From Cordilura impudica (taxonomy: Eukaryota > Arthropoda > Insecta > Diptera > Scathophagidae): a stretch of DNA of 64,000 bases. Both the position numbers and the translations under genes were made by a program. Of this stretch, positions 36,689 to 48,360 are shown in pieces. The notes below the pieces were generated by a model. That model was not told where the DNA came from and did not search any database. It was given only the letters and a program-made list of their open reading frames with translations. The first letter of the stretch is position 1. Every line of letters begins with the position of its first letter. The stretch spans positions 146,322,731 through 146,386,730 of the forward strand of contig OY821518.1 of NCBI GenBank assembly GCA_963682025.1. The letters run 5' to 3'.

Positions 36689-36957
36689 AGCCTGTTTCTA
36701 CTATAATTCCTGATTGTAAAAAACAACGACCATGTCTTCCTTAGAAAGAATTCGTTACTATTTGAAAAATGACATTATTTTTCTTTTACTAGAGTTGAAA
36801 ACCCCTAATGAAATTCATTGTATAACGCCAGCATTATAATTCATAATTGAAAAAAAAAAAAAATCTACTGATTATTGGCTAAAAATTTCCAGATATTAAT
36901 ATTAAAAAAAAGCAAATTTCAAAATATTTTATGTGAATTAGCTAGTAATTATGATTT

Positions 36958-37727
36958 TTTATTTTTACATTTAATTTTTAATTTTCCATTTTTCATTATT
37001 CTTTTTTCATTTTCATTTTTCCATTTTCCATTTTTCATTGTTCAATTAACATTTTTCATTTTTGAGTTTCCATTTTTAATTTTCAATTTTCATTCTTAAT
37101 TTTTAATTTTTCATTTTCAATTTTCCATTTTTAATTTTCCATTTTTCATTTTCCATTTTTCATTTTTCAAATTTCATTTGCCATTTTCCATTTTTCATTT
37201 CTAAATTTTCAATTTTCATTTTTCATTCTCCATTTTCTATTTTCCATTTTTAATTTTTAATTTTTCGTTTTTCATTTTTAGTTTTACATTTTTCATTTTT
37301 CAATTATAATTTTGCATATTCCATTTTCCATTTTTCGTTTTTCTTTGTTCATTTTTCATTTTCCAAATTCAATTTTTCATTTTTCTTTTTCCATTTTTTG
37401 TTTTTCATTTTTAGTTTCTCATTTTTCAAATTTCATTTTTCATTTTTCATTTCTCATTTTTCAATTTTCATTTTTCGTTTCTCATTTTTCAAATTTAATT
37501 TTTCATTTTCCATTTTTCAATTTTCAGTTTTCATTTTTCATTTTCAATCTTTTATTTTCCAGTTTTCATTTTCCATTTTTCATTTTCCATTTTTCATTTT
37601 CCATTTTCCATTTTCCATTCTTCATTTTTCATTTTCTATTTTTCATTTTTCATTTTTCATTTTCCATTCTCCATTTTTCATTTTCTATTTTCCATTTTTC
37701 ATTTTCCATATTCTGTTTTTCATTTTC

Positions 37728-37760
<33 letters not shown>

Positions 37761-37902
37761 TCATTTTCCATTCTCCATTTTTCATTTTTTATTTTCCATT
37801 TTCCATTTTCATTTTCTATTTTCCATTTTTCATTTTCCATTTTTCATTTTTGATTTTCCATTTTTCATTTTCCGTTTGTCATTTTCCATTTTTCATTTTC
37901 TA
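36958..37902 (+). repeat. T-rich low-complexity tract (TTTTCATTTTCC type)
   Basis: About 0.95 kb built from variable CATTTT and CCATTTT units. The plus-strand frames through it (for example 37312-37977) encode only Phe/His/Ser/Ile runs and are artefacts of the repeat. The tract resumes for a short distance at 38680-38702, on the far side of the inserted DINE-like copy H6. Confidence 0.9.
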
Positions 37903-38679
37903 TTTATACCCTATACCACTATGTGGTTTGGGTATAATGACTTTGTGCTGCTGTTTGTAACAACCAAAAATATTTGACCTAGACCCATCTTTAATTATAC
38001 CGATCGAATCAGAATCACTTTCTGAGTTGATTTAACAATGTCCGTCCGTCCGTCCGTCCGTCCGTCTGTGTGTCCATGTAAAGCTTGTAATCAAACTGCA
38101 GGTCGCAAATATGAATGTATTTTGATGAAATTTGGTACATAAGCTTTTATCGGCCATGGGATGAACGCTATTGAAATTGGTGAGAATCGGTCCATGTTCA
38201 GACCTAGCCCCCATACAAATTACCCATATGAAATCGACATAAATTGCCATAAGATCCAAATTGTCATATAGATCTTACTCAAATTGGGTTTGTATGCGTT
38301 CATTACATCCATTAATGAGTAGTCCAAAAATGATCCCTTTGACCCCATATAGAGCTGCTTCCTGATCTTCACTTAAATCTATTAAAAAACAAAAATATTG
38401 CACTGATTCTTCTCAAATTTTGTTTGTGCAAAATACAAGAGACTTTACCAAACATGATCAGGATCGGTCCATTTTTGGACCAAGTCCCTATATAGATATA
38501 GCATCCGATATGAACTTTTTCATATCTGCAGCCAAAAAAATTAATAAAAATCCCACTCAAATTTGGTTTTTGCTTATTTTCTATATCCAGTTAGTTGGGC
38601 CTAAGAGATAGGGTCTCTAAATGCATGGTATAGGGTATCGTATAGTCGGTCTAGACCGACTATAATTTTTTTACTTGTT
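37903..38679 (+). mobile_element. DINE-like element copy H6, inserted in the T-rich tract
   Basis: Full-length plus-strand copy of the short-junction subfamily with six GTCC units (38040-38063). It has a perfect GGTCTAGACC-centred palindrome and ends in TTACTTGTT. It lacks about 11 bases (TATATATTTTT) before 'gcaaaatacaag' near 38427. The flanks are the same T/C-rich tract, so the insertion site can be read directly and no target duplication is evident. Confidence 0.9.
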
Positions 38680-39057
38680 TTCGTTTTCATTTTTTCTTTC
38701 ATATTGGCGATTTTTTTTTTATTATAACGAGTTAACGATGAAAAAAATTTTTGGCAATACTACTAACGTAGCTCATGGTAGTTGTGTTTGTTGGTATGAT
38801 TGCATCATTTTTTTGTGTTGCTTTTTTGAACTGTGAATGTTGTTGTACAATTATTATGTTCAACCATTAAAATATTACAAGAAACACGCTGGGTCTTATG
38901 TTTTTTTTTTTTAGAGGTTTCTATATATTTTTGCTCGTATCTAAGCACAATGATGCCCGATTTAGACCATTTTTAATCCAAACCTGCTGGGAATTATGGC
39001 AAATGATATTATTGTAATCTTACCAGCAAGATGGTTTTTTTTTTGTGAATGAGCGTG

Positions 39058-39370
39058 ATTTCAACAGACAGACGGACAGACGGATTTCGCTATATCGACT
39101 CGAACTGTGATAAGGATCAAGAATATATATACTTTATGGGGTCGGAAATTAGTTTTTCCATGCGTTATAAACGGAATGAAAAACGTATATATACCCTCTG
39201 GCACTGAGGTATGGAGGGTATAAAAATAGTGAATAGACTCCTGAGTCTATTTCTATCATTAGCTCGATTGCACGTCTGTCCATCTACTACTCGGTATAGT
39301 TGGACCTAAGAACCTTTTCCTAAACACACGGTATATTCGACCAAGACAGATTATTACGTTCTTACTTGTT
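39058..39370. mobile_element. Fragments of two further DINE-like elements
   Basis: 39058-39227 holds a minus-strand 5' portion: a GGAC-type tract near 39066-39085, then a TATACCC-type end reading GGAGGGTATAAAA. 39228-39370 is a plus-strand 3' portion ending in TTCTTACTTGTT. They are different families in opposite orientation joined end to end. 38703-39057 holds nothing recognisable. Confidence 0.5.
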
Positions 39371-41110
39371 GGACTCACATTTATTAAGAAAAGCAAAAAC
39401 TGCCAAGACCAACATAAAATACGAGAATCATTCCTTATCTAAGCAGGTTGCTAAGGGAGTCGTTCAATACTGCATTTCAATCCTCCCTCGCAAGCAGTAG
39501 TTTTTGATTCAAGTAGTATAGTGACTATCGGGGTTCCCAAAATATTGCAGTTCATATGTATTAATCATAGAAATATTTTTTATGATGTCACAACTAATGT
39601 ACTGATTATACTTTAAACGATAATCCTACATCAGAGCCGTTCCTACTATGACTCATATACTTGTTAGCATAAACAATATCAGGAGGCAATAGTCATGAGT
39701 CAATATGCATAAACACATTCATGAAAGTAAGAAGCTTATACGATAACATACACTAATAGCTTTCCAAAAATGGTGTTAAGTTCAAGTCGAATTGAGAAAA
39801 ATGTTACATAAAGTAGCTGTTTGGATTTGACTTGCATCCACTACAAATATATTATATTTGAAATATATTGGCGTAAATTTGTTATTTTTGTGAAGCTTAA
39901 TCTTTAATCATAATTTACAATATTTATAATAGTCATGTTTTTGATATCTTCTCTTTAATCGAATTTTTAAAATGTGACCACCAAATTTTTTACCTCAAAC
40001 AAAAGTTCCATTCTAAGTAATTACATAAATATTTTTACAAAAATGTCTTTCTTTTCCGTTAAGGATATGAAATCTGTTGATGTTATTTTTCCAATAAAAT
40101 CAATCAAACCAAGTCGGATCGTTGATTGGAGAAAATTTACAAATGGGAAAATGTATGAATGATTATTTGGATATAAATTTGGATACATCTGCTATTAAGT
40201 TTGTTTTGTAAAAGAAATTTTATATTGAATATAAATTATTTATATGAGCACTTGTATCCAGTTATGAATTTTAATTAAAGAAAAAGAAAAAATCTCCCAG
40301 ATCTATGGCACTTACAAACACATTATTATGGGCAGAGGCAAATGCGAACCCTAAGGCAATGAGATGTAATCATTTATAGATCTGAGTGTAAATTTTAACT
40401 ATGTATAGGTGATACTTATGTTGGGATATTTAAACGAACACCGTTGAGTTCACATGGCGAACCCATAAAATGAAACTCACAGCTTATTTCTCGTTATATT
40501 GGTATTTATTTTTTACTTCCCATATATTTGTATTATTTTCCGCTCTAAATTAAGTATATCATAACATGTCCGGAATAAAATCTTTTCGACGTTTTTCTTT
40601 AAGTTGAGAGCAATCGATATAATATATTATTACTTAAATAAACTATTAATTAAAATTGTATTAAATTGTGAATAATTTCATATAATCCTAAACATTAAGA
40701 TAAACCAATTTCTTAAATCATAGCAATCATTATAATTGGATTTTATAATGTATGTCTCTTTTTCTTGTTTCTTGTACTTTGTAAACTATGGCCTGTAAGG
40801 TAAATTGAATCTATCCGATTTAGTAATATGCATTCCGGCTTTTGGCTGCAAATTCACCAAGAACGTACCACAATTCGAAATGTTATATCTTTTATATAAA
40901 CCTTGATTAATTACAATTGTTGTCTACAACTTAAAAGCAAAATAATAGCAAATATTGACGAACCAAAGTTACATAAGTATATGTATCGTTTAAAATTATC
41001 TATATACATACAAGTACATAAAAATATACATTATTTTGTCAATGAATGTGGAGTCACAAAACAAACACAAAAATGAAGTGATTAAATTTGACATATTGTT
41101 AAGTCCACCG
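39371..41110. other. AT-rich DNA without recognisable genes
   Basis: No gene or element was identified. A 62-codon frame at 39974-40162 has no family resemblance. Confidence 0.5.
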
Positions 41111-41113
41111 CAT

Positions 41114-41150
41114 TATAAATTCCACTTTTTTCCTTGAGATAACGAAATCA
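41114..41150 (+). promoter_or_regulatory. Possible promoter of the 41295 gene
   Basis: TATAAAT at 41114-41120 lies about 36 bases before a weak TCACGA initiator (A at 41150). A second, poorer pair (TATATT at 41175, CAGT at 41197) exists. Placement is tentative. Confidence 0.3.
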
Positions 41151-41294
41151 CGATTAATTATTTACTTAAATCGATATATTTTTTACCAAAAAGTCGCAGT
41201 TTTCTTTCGGACATCATTTCATTAAAAACATTTAGTGGAATCAGCAAATAAATAATTCATCGGATTTCATTTGTAAAAGTTATATCAAACTAAA

Positions 41295-41597
41295 ATGCCG
41301 CCACCATGGGATGAACGTCACCACCATCATCACCACCGTCCTATTATTGAAGTGGATATTGTCAGTCCTTTCGCGCGACCACCTCCACCTCGTGTCACCA
41401 CAGAAGTTGTAATTATGCCCCAGCAACGGCCAGCTGAAGTTGTTTACGTGCCACCACCTCAACCACGACAAACGGAAGTTGTGTATGTGGCCCAACAAAA
41501 GCCACGTCCACCTCCACCAAGAGAAGTAGTAGTTGTAGTTCCCGGGAATCGTCCACCTCCACAACCAGAACATTGGGATAATCGTCCTCGTTGGTAA
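41295..41597 (+). CDS. Small His/Pro-rich protein with EVVxV repeats
   Basis: A 100-residue single-exon gene of unknown function. The ATG at 41295 follows AAACTAAA, a good fly start context. Residues 2-4 are Pro, then W-D-E-R and six His (9-14). The family core R-P-I-I-E-V-D-I-V-S-P-F-A-R-P (15-29) follows. The C-terminal two thirds consist of about four imperfect repeats of 13-17 residues starting (T)EVV(I/Y/V)(M/V) and separated by Pro/Gln/Arg-rich linkers; the protein ends in R-P-R-W. There is no signal peptide or membrane helix. The His run could bind metal, which is inference. An AATAAA signal lies at 41648-41653, 51 bases after the stop, and a Jockey LINE is inserted about 30 bases beyond that. 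Antisense open frames here come from the CCN codons. It is a clear paralogue of the genes at 53214 and 63364. Confidence 0.8.
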   Translation: MPPPWDERHHHHHHRPIIEVDIVSPFARPPPPRVTTEVVIMPQQRPAEVVYVPPPQPRQTEVVYVAQQKPRPPPPREVVVVVPGNRPPPQPEHWDNRPRW

Positions 41598-41862
41598 TTT
41601 CTGCCAAATTGTTCGATTCGGAAAAATGGTAAATATTTCTTCGATGAAATAAATCGAATGCAGCAAGCGTTCACTTTCAAATATGTAGATACATATTTTT
41701 TTTTTAATATAATTTATTGTTTATTTACAATCTATCTAATAAATAAAGATATTAAGTAAATTTGATTATAAGTATATATGATAAATAACAGAAGTATTTA
41801 CTACATTAAGTAAAATCACTAAATATTAATTATTTAAACTTGTATAAAATAGCAAGAAAAAT

Positions 41863-44550
41863 TTAATTTCTATATGGCAAGTCAAGAACATGCAGTCTTT
41901 TATGTCTCCTACTTTCATTTGTTTCGTCTAGTAGACATATTGCTAGAACGTTAGGGTGATAGTTTAATCTGTCTAGGTATCTTTGAGTATAATGCCGTAT
42001 TTCTTCTTTAACAGTAGGAATCTTTATGTCGTTGTGGATTGTGTCATTGGCAACGTACCAGGGAGCATCAAGTATCATTCGTAGTGTTTTTGATTGGAAC
42101 CTCTGGAGAATTTCTATATTCGAATTGCTTGCTCCTCCCCATAGATGAATTCCATAAACCGATATAGGTTTGAGGATGGCTTTGTAGATTCTTATTTTAT
42201 TTCCAATACTAAGTTTTGATTTAGGTCTTAGCAACCAGAATAAACGTTTGAGTTTCATGTTTAGTTGTTCTCTTTTGGCTTTGATGTGTTGCTTCCAAGC
42301 CAATCTTCTATCCATGTGGATCCCAGGGTATTTAATACAAGATTTATCAGGAATAACATCCCCATTTATATTGACTGGTGGACAATTTCCTTGCCTCATA
42401 GAGAACGTCATATGGTTTGATTTGCTTGTATTAATTTTAATTTTCCATTTTTTATACCAGAACTCTAGATTTAGAAGTTGATTTTGGATGGCAGTTGATG
42501 CGTCGTTCTTATCGGTATTAGCCGATAAAATTGCTGTGTCATCAGCAAAAGTAGCCAATAGTACATTATCAGCAATAGGCATATCTGATGTGAATAGGGT
42601 ATAAAGAAAAGGTCCTAATACACTACCTTGGGGTACTCCAGCAGATATCTCATGTATGTCAGAATATGCATCATTGTGTTTTACATAAAAACAACGATTG
42701 GCTAGATATGATTTGAACAATAAAAAATATGGTGTTGGCAATAATCTCTTAATTTTGTATAATAATCCTTGGTGTCACACGCGATCAAAAGCTTGTTGGA
42801 CATCAAGGAAAACTGCAGAACAGTATTTTTTATTCTCTAGCGAATCAGTTATGTAATTTACTATCCGATGGCATTGTTCTGGTGTCCCGTGTTTGTGTCG
42901 GAATCCAAATTGATATTCTGGAATAAAGTTAAATTGTTCAGCTAATGGTAAGACTCTTCTAAGAAGTATTTTCTCAAATATTTTAGAAAAAATTGTCAAT
43001 AAACTAATTGGCCGATAGGATGTTATTTCTTTTTCCGATTTATTGGGTTTAGGAATCATTACTATCTCAGCGCATTTCCATTGCATGGGATAGTAGCTTA
43101 GTCTTAAGATAGCGTTGAATATATATATCAGTAATATTACACTCTTTTCTGGTAGACATTTGATCATTTTAGCATTTATTTTATCTAAACCAGGCGATTT
43201 GGTTAAAGAAAGTTCATTAATTTCACTCATTATTTCCGAAGATGTGACAATTCTAATGGAGAAATCCATTGGGCAAGTTGCAGTTAAGAATTCGTTAACA
43301 TGATTTTCGTGATGTACGCCAGAATTGATATTAAAAGGTTTAAAAGTGCTTTTTAAATGTCCTGCAAATGCCATCGATTTTTCATGATTAGTTTTACACC
43401 ACACACTATTTGTATCTTTAAATATTGGGTCCCTTTTCTGAGGTCTTTTAAGATATTTGAGTGCCTTCCATAAGGAGTAATCATCATTTCCTCTTGGATT
43501 TAAATTCTCAAGAAATTCTCCTAGTAATTTGTCTTTGGACTCTTGCAGGTATTTTTGAAGATTTTTGGTAGCTTTGTTCAAATTCCTTTTGTCTTGTGGA
43601 TCACGACTCCTTTGCCATATTTTTCGCAAATGTCTTTTTCTTCTAATCTGATCTCTTATTTCTGTTGATATGAAAATTTGATTTGTGTTGAGATTAGTCG
43701 GCTCCGGTGTAGATAAAAAAGCGGATTCTACAACTATATATGAAAAATATTGTACTGCGTTTTCAATTTCCTCATTAGATTTTAAAGATACATTTAAGTT
43801 GGTATTTTTTCTAGCCAGTAAGCAAATGATTTAACATCGGTTTTTTTTAGTAAATAGTGGTTCATTTCGAGGAAGACATAATATTGTGCTATAAGAAATT
43901 ATCAATGGAGAGTGGTCAGAACTAAGTTCGAAACAATCGTTTATATCGAGGTGATGACGAGGTATTCCATTAAAAACAGCAAAATCGAGAAGATCTGGTA
44001 GATTTCTTGGGTCAGATGGCCAGTATGTTGGCTTCCCGGTTGACAGTACTGATAAGTTTTCATCTAGAATACATTTGAACAGTTCTTTTCCTTTAGGATT
44101 TGATATTCTTGACCCCCACCAGGGGTGTTTGGAGTTAAAATCACCTCCAACTATAAATTTCGAGCCTAATTTATCGAAAATGGTTTTAAAGTCTTGGTGT
44201 TTCAAATTGTACCGAGGCGGAAAGTATACGGAACCAAAAATAACAGGAGAATTACTACAAACAACTTTTATATATATGGATTGTAAATAGCATGTTTCGA
44301 TTTTATCAACAACGTCAAATTTGATGTTTGATTTAATTAAAATAGCAGAACCGCCGCGTGCAGTATTATTGGGGTGGTTCGAGTTCAATAATGTATAACC
44401 TTTTATCTGGAAATATGTTCTACTAGTGAAATGAGTTTCGGATATTAAAAGCATGTCTATTTTATGAATGTTTAAGAAAATTTCTATTTCTTGCCTATGG
44501 TTAGACAAGCCGTTGGCATTCCATATTGCAAGTCGGATATCTAATTGCAT
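41863..44550 (-). pseudogene. Jockey LINE ORF2: endonuclease and reverse transcriptase
   Basis: Starts at ATG 44550. The apurinic-like endonuclease domain (44550-43831) shows 'WNANGLSNH', 'ISETHF', 'VGGDFNSKHPWWGS' and 'SSDHSP', all expected catalytic blocks. The RT domain shows 'SPGLDKINAKMIK', 'YRPISLLTIFSKIFEKIL', 'FLDVQQAFDRV', 'GVPQGSVLGP' and the 'FADD' active site (about 42530-42545). Damage is light. There is one extra A in an eight-A run near 43840-43850 and a compensating one-base loss near 43806-43811, which together disrupt about 12 codons. A single TGA at 42775-42777 stands where Trp is expected after 'AFDRV'. Otherwise it is open to its natural stop at 41863. The enzyme nicks target DNA and copies the LINE RNA into it. 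Confidence 0.9.
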
Positions 44551-44898
44551 AACTTATTAACTAAAAGATTTATTAAGGTAAAAAGTTTTTCAGTAAGATC
44601 TACTTTGTCGTTTTACCAAATCTTAAATTTTTTGGTATAAATATAGGTGGCGGCTTTGATACCAAAATGTTTTCTTGTTCATTTTTTCTTCTTCGTTAAC
44701 ATCGTTATTAACATCACTCAGAGCAGCAAATCTGTTAGTATTGTTGACATTAGTATTGGTTGAATTATTATTTGTCTCCCTTCCAATTTTAGAAGCATTT
44801 CCAATAGAGTTGAGTTGTTTCGTTTGTTTGGTCGCGATCGAAATTCTTGCCAGCTCAAATCACCCTCTTCGCTGCTAAAATCACTTAATTCAGTCATG
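44535..44898 (-). pseudogene. Jockey LINE ORF1, internally deleted
   Basis: An ATG at 44898 opens 'MTELSDFSSEEGDLSWQEF', followed by a frameshift near 44820-44830. The frame then continues through an Asn-rich part, 'NRFAALSDV' and 'KPPPIFIPKN' (about 44640-44660), a motif usual just before the RNA-binding part of Jockey ORF1. It then jumps directly to a short C-terminal piece ('LTEKLFTLINLL') ending next to the ORF2 start. The central RNA-binding region and the zinc knuckles expected in a gag-like ORF1 of several hundred residues are absent, so a large internal deletion is inferred. ORF1 normally coats the LINE RNA. Confidence 0.65.
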
Positions 44899-45105
44899 CT
44901 GCAGAAATGCAGATGATTATTAGTAGTTGATGGTGTCCGCTATACTTTTATTGTTATTGTGTTATATGACGAGAAAAAAAAAAACAAAGAACGTAAGTTT
45001 TTGTTTTTGGTAAATTCTTGATTTTAGAGTAATGGTTGTTGTTTATTTATTTTTGCGCTATCGACTATACTTCACGGCAGTTCAATACAAACTGTAGATA
45101 CATAT

Positions 45106-46093
45106 AAATATAATAACTTTCATTTATAATAAATTAATAATAATATTTTTCATTTAAATTAAAACGAACTATTCATTGAATATTTAAAAGACTACTGGAA
45201 CCATAGAATAAGTACAAGTCCACCTCTTTGAGAAATTGAGTACAATTGCCTGAATTTAAAGCAGTTGTATTAACAAATTCGCAATAAGCAAAAATATACG
45301 GTGTTAATTGTAGTCTAAGTGCAATAAATTAAGAAGAGCGGTAGTTAGTCGATTTAATTAGTGATGCATTCATTAAAAGTTTATATACAAAAATGAAAAT
45401 TATGATAATTGTTATGTTATAATTGAATGGATTGTTTCTATATGAAATTATTCTACTTAGGGCGGCCGTGACCCTAAACCTTCACATACACTCGTACTTG
45501 CACTTTTTGGTCAGCGCTTTAACACACTCACCTACAGTCAGCCCTACGAGCAGTGTGGTTAGAATCAGTTTCCATACCATACAACTTTTACTTCGTATTA
45601 ATTTAAGAAGATACAACTCTGTCCAAACAAACAATCGTTATTTTTAAATTTTTTAATATTATTGCATTTGTACTTCTTATTTCCACTATTCTTAGTTTCG
45701 TAAGCGTTGCCATATGTGATGAAGGCGGAAATGCCAGAAACCGGTCCGATTAAGAATACAGTGTAGTTATCAATTTTTGAAATATGTGCTTTCTTCTTCT
45801 CTAACACGCACCATTGAAATAAAATTAAAATTTGCATATTAATTACAGTATTAATTGTAATATGTCTGAAAAATGACTTCAATCTAACAAGCAAAAATTT
45901 TCGCTTCAAAGCATCATCTCAAATATATGTAAAAAAAAGTGCAATATATAGTATGTACAAACCGTAAACTTTGTAACCACTTGTAATAACGCCTTTGCTT
46001 ATATAGGTCTACATGCGTGGCTTTAGCAAAAAAAAAAGAACATTTCTTTTATATTCATTCATATATAATTTTTTTTTTTTGTAGTCTTTATTA
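45106..46093. other. AT-rich DNA without recognisable genes
   Basis: The minus-strand frame at 45598-45909 (103 codons) is open but has no family resemblance and an unremarkable composition. I do not call it a gene. Confidence 0.4.
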
Positions 46094-46497
46094 TACGATA
46101 TACCCCCCTGTGGTACAGGTATAATGACTTTCTTTCGATGTTTGTAAATGATCTCTCTGAGATCTAAATTGTCCTGAATTTAACTCTGTGCGACCGTTTT
46201 AAATCACAGTCCCCAAATAAACCTACTTCCCGAACTTCATTTAAATCTATCAAAAGGCAAGAAAATCATATAGGTTCCTCTCAAATTTAGTACATATATT
46301 TTTTAGGATAATAAGTGACTATAGTAAAAATGATATCTGATATGACCTTTTTCATATCTGCAGGTTACAGTATAATAACATTGTCACTTAAATTTGTTCT
46401 TTGTTTATCCAAAGTTTGGTCGAAGAGCTTTTCCCTATACTCTTGATATAGGGTATGGAACAGTTAGTCTAACCGACCATAACTTTGTTATGTGTTT
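46094..46497 (+). mobile_element. Short, divergent DINE-like copy
   Basis: It keeps the TATACCC...GGTATAATGACTTT 5' start and a recognisable 3' end ('atagggtatgg', 'gtctaaccgac', 'tttgttatgtg'). It has lost the GTCY tract and about half the interior, leaving about 400 bp. 46498-47005 holds nothing else. Confidence 0.65.
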
Positions 46498-47005
46498 TAG
46501 ATTAATTTTATCATTCACAAATACTTACGACTTATTTACGAATAGAACTGATGTCAAGGTCATAAGAAAGGTGGGTAGAAACTTAATGTCTAATTTGCCC
46601 TTGTTCAATTGATTTTATTTCACTTGAAGTTCTAGGCTGTCGATCTAAATATAGATCATAAAACTCTGTTATCAAGTTCCTCAAAAATACAAATTGTGTT
46701 GATATAGCAAATATATTTGAAACTCAGTAAACTTCACAATTTTACTTCATACAATTCATGTCCACACTGAAGTACCCAATAAGAAACTATTTGGTAAGCC
46801 AAGCTAAATTTAATTAAATCATAAATATTTTGCCATGAAAAGGTTGATATATCCTTCCTTCATTAATGAAAAAAAAAATATTAATATTTTTAAATACATC
46901 GAAACTAAACGGTTTAAAAAAAGAGAAGAATCGTAAAAAAGCTTGCAAAAGACGCTGTTCTAAAATTTTTAATTACTTAAATAAATCAAAAAATAACCTT
47001 ATACA

Positions 47006-47755
47006 TTTTTATACCCTATACCACTATGTGGTTTGGATATAATGACTTTGTGCTGCTATTTGTAACTACCAAAACCCATCTTTTATTATACTGATTCGAT
47101 TTAACGAAGTCCGTCCGTCCGTCCGTATGTGTGTCCATGTAAAGCTTGTAGTCAAACTGCAGATCGCAAATATGAATATATTTTGATAAAATTTGGTATA
47201 TAAGCTTTTATCGGCCATAGGATGAAAGCTGTTGAAATTGGTGAGAATCTGCTCATGTTCAGACCTAGCCCACATACAAATGACCCCTATAAAATCGACA
47301 TAAATTGCCATAAGATCCAAATTGTCATATAGATCTTACTGAAATTGGGTATGTATGCGTTTATTACATCCATTAATGAGTAGACCAAAAATTATACCTA
47401 TGGGACAACTCTTAGTCATAGGCCCCATATAGAGCTGCTTCCCGATCTTCACTTAAATCTATCAAAAAACAAAAATATTGCACTGATTCTTCTCAAATTT
47501 TGTTTGTATATATTTTTGCAAAATACAAGAGACTTTACCAAACATAGTCAGGATCGGTCCATTTTTGGGCCTAGTCCCCATATAGATATAGCATCCAATA
47601 TGAACTTTTTCATATCCGCAGCCAAAAAAATTAATAAAAATCCCACTCAAATTTGGTTTATGCTTATTTTCTATGTCCAGTTAGTTGTGCCTATGAGATA
47701 GGGTCTCTGAACGCATGGTATAGGGTCTAGACCGACTGTAATTTTCTTACTTGTT
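47006..47755 (+). mobile_element. DINE-like element copy H7
   Basis: Plus-strand copy of the long-junction subfamily with four GTCC units (47109-47124). Half of the 3' palindrome is deleted (47725-47740), so the 3' hairpin can no longer form, while the CTTACTTGTT end remains. 47756-48360 is AT-rich and without recognisable features. Confidence 0.9.
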
Positions 47756-48360
47756 AAATTTGTATTCGATTGAGTTTCAAATATCTTGTTACCCAAAACT
47801 CAAATTTAAATTTAATATTTAGAAGCCTCATTATTATTCGATCTTTTACGCCAAATCATGCGCATTTTGCCATTACAAATTTGTGTTATTCTAAGCGATT
47901 TTAGGCTATCGCTTATAATTTAGGTAGTACTTGATGTCATTTACAATGTCATTTCTTTCTCCTTGAGTAAACCATTATTCTTTAGATTAAAAAATTTCAA
48001 CATGTATGCACGAATAATAAATTCTACAAATATTATGAAAACGCTTTTAACAATTGACATTTTTAAATCCCCATAAATAAAAGCAGCGTCACAACAGTGC
48101 TTTATATTGATGCATCAAATCGAATTATCTCGACGATACTTTAATAAACCATAGAGTTCATACATAGTGGCTTAATGAATATTATTATTCCTAGCCATCA
48201 TACACAAATATTATCCGATATTGATTACAATTACGATCGCATTTCTATTATTTCACATCAGAAACAAAAAATTTTTTAAAAATATGCCGGCGCCCAAAAT
48301 AAAAATCATTTCATTATGAAGAACAATAAAATGTTTAGTAATCACTTAAATTGAATTTTA

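Larger units (their letters stand above)
41684..45105 (-). mobile_element. Jockey-clade LINE with 13-bp target duplication
   Basis: The element spans 41697-45092 (about 3.4 kb) between two copies of TGTAGATACATAT (41684-41696 and 45093-45105). On the minus strand it has a 5' UTR (45092 to about 44899), a damaged ORF1, ORF2 with endonuclease and RT, a short 3' UTR and a run of nine or ten A (T on the plus strand) at the 3' end. The perfect duplication, A tail and intact 5' end mark a complete and fairly recent insertion. Coding damage makes it inactive. Confidence 0.9.

Noticed and set aside
37312..37977. A 221-codon open frame of Phe/His/Ser/Ile
   Set aside because: It is a translation of the TTTTCATTTTCC low-complexity tract. 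A second, equally repetitive frame overlaps it, and it runs on into the inserted element.
41280..41666. Long antisense open frames over the His/Pro genes (also 53259-53546 + and 63460-63642 +)
   Set aside because: CCN and CAY codons give few stops on the opposite strand. The sense frames have start context, poly(A) signals and a shared core, and the antisense frames share nothing.
45598..45909. 103-codon minus-strand frame
   Set aside because: Open but without family resemblance, promoter or splice context. Kept only as a note in the flanking region.
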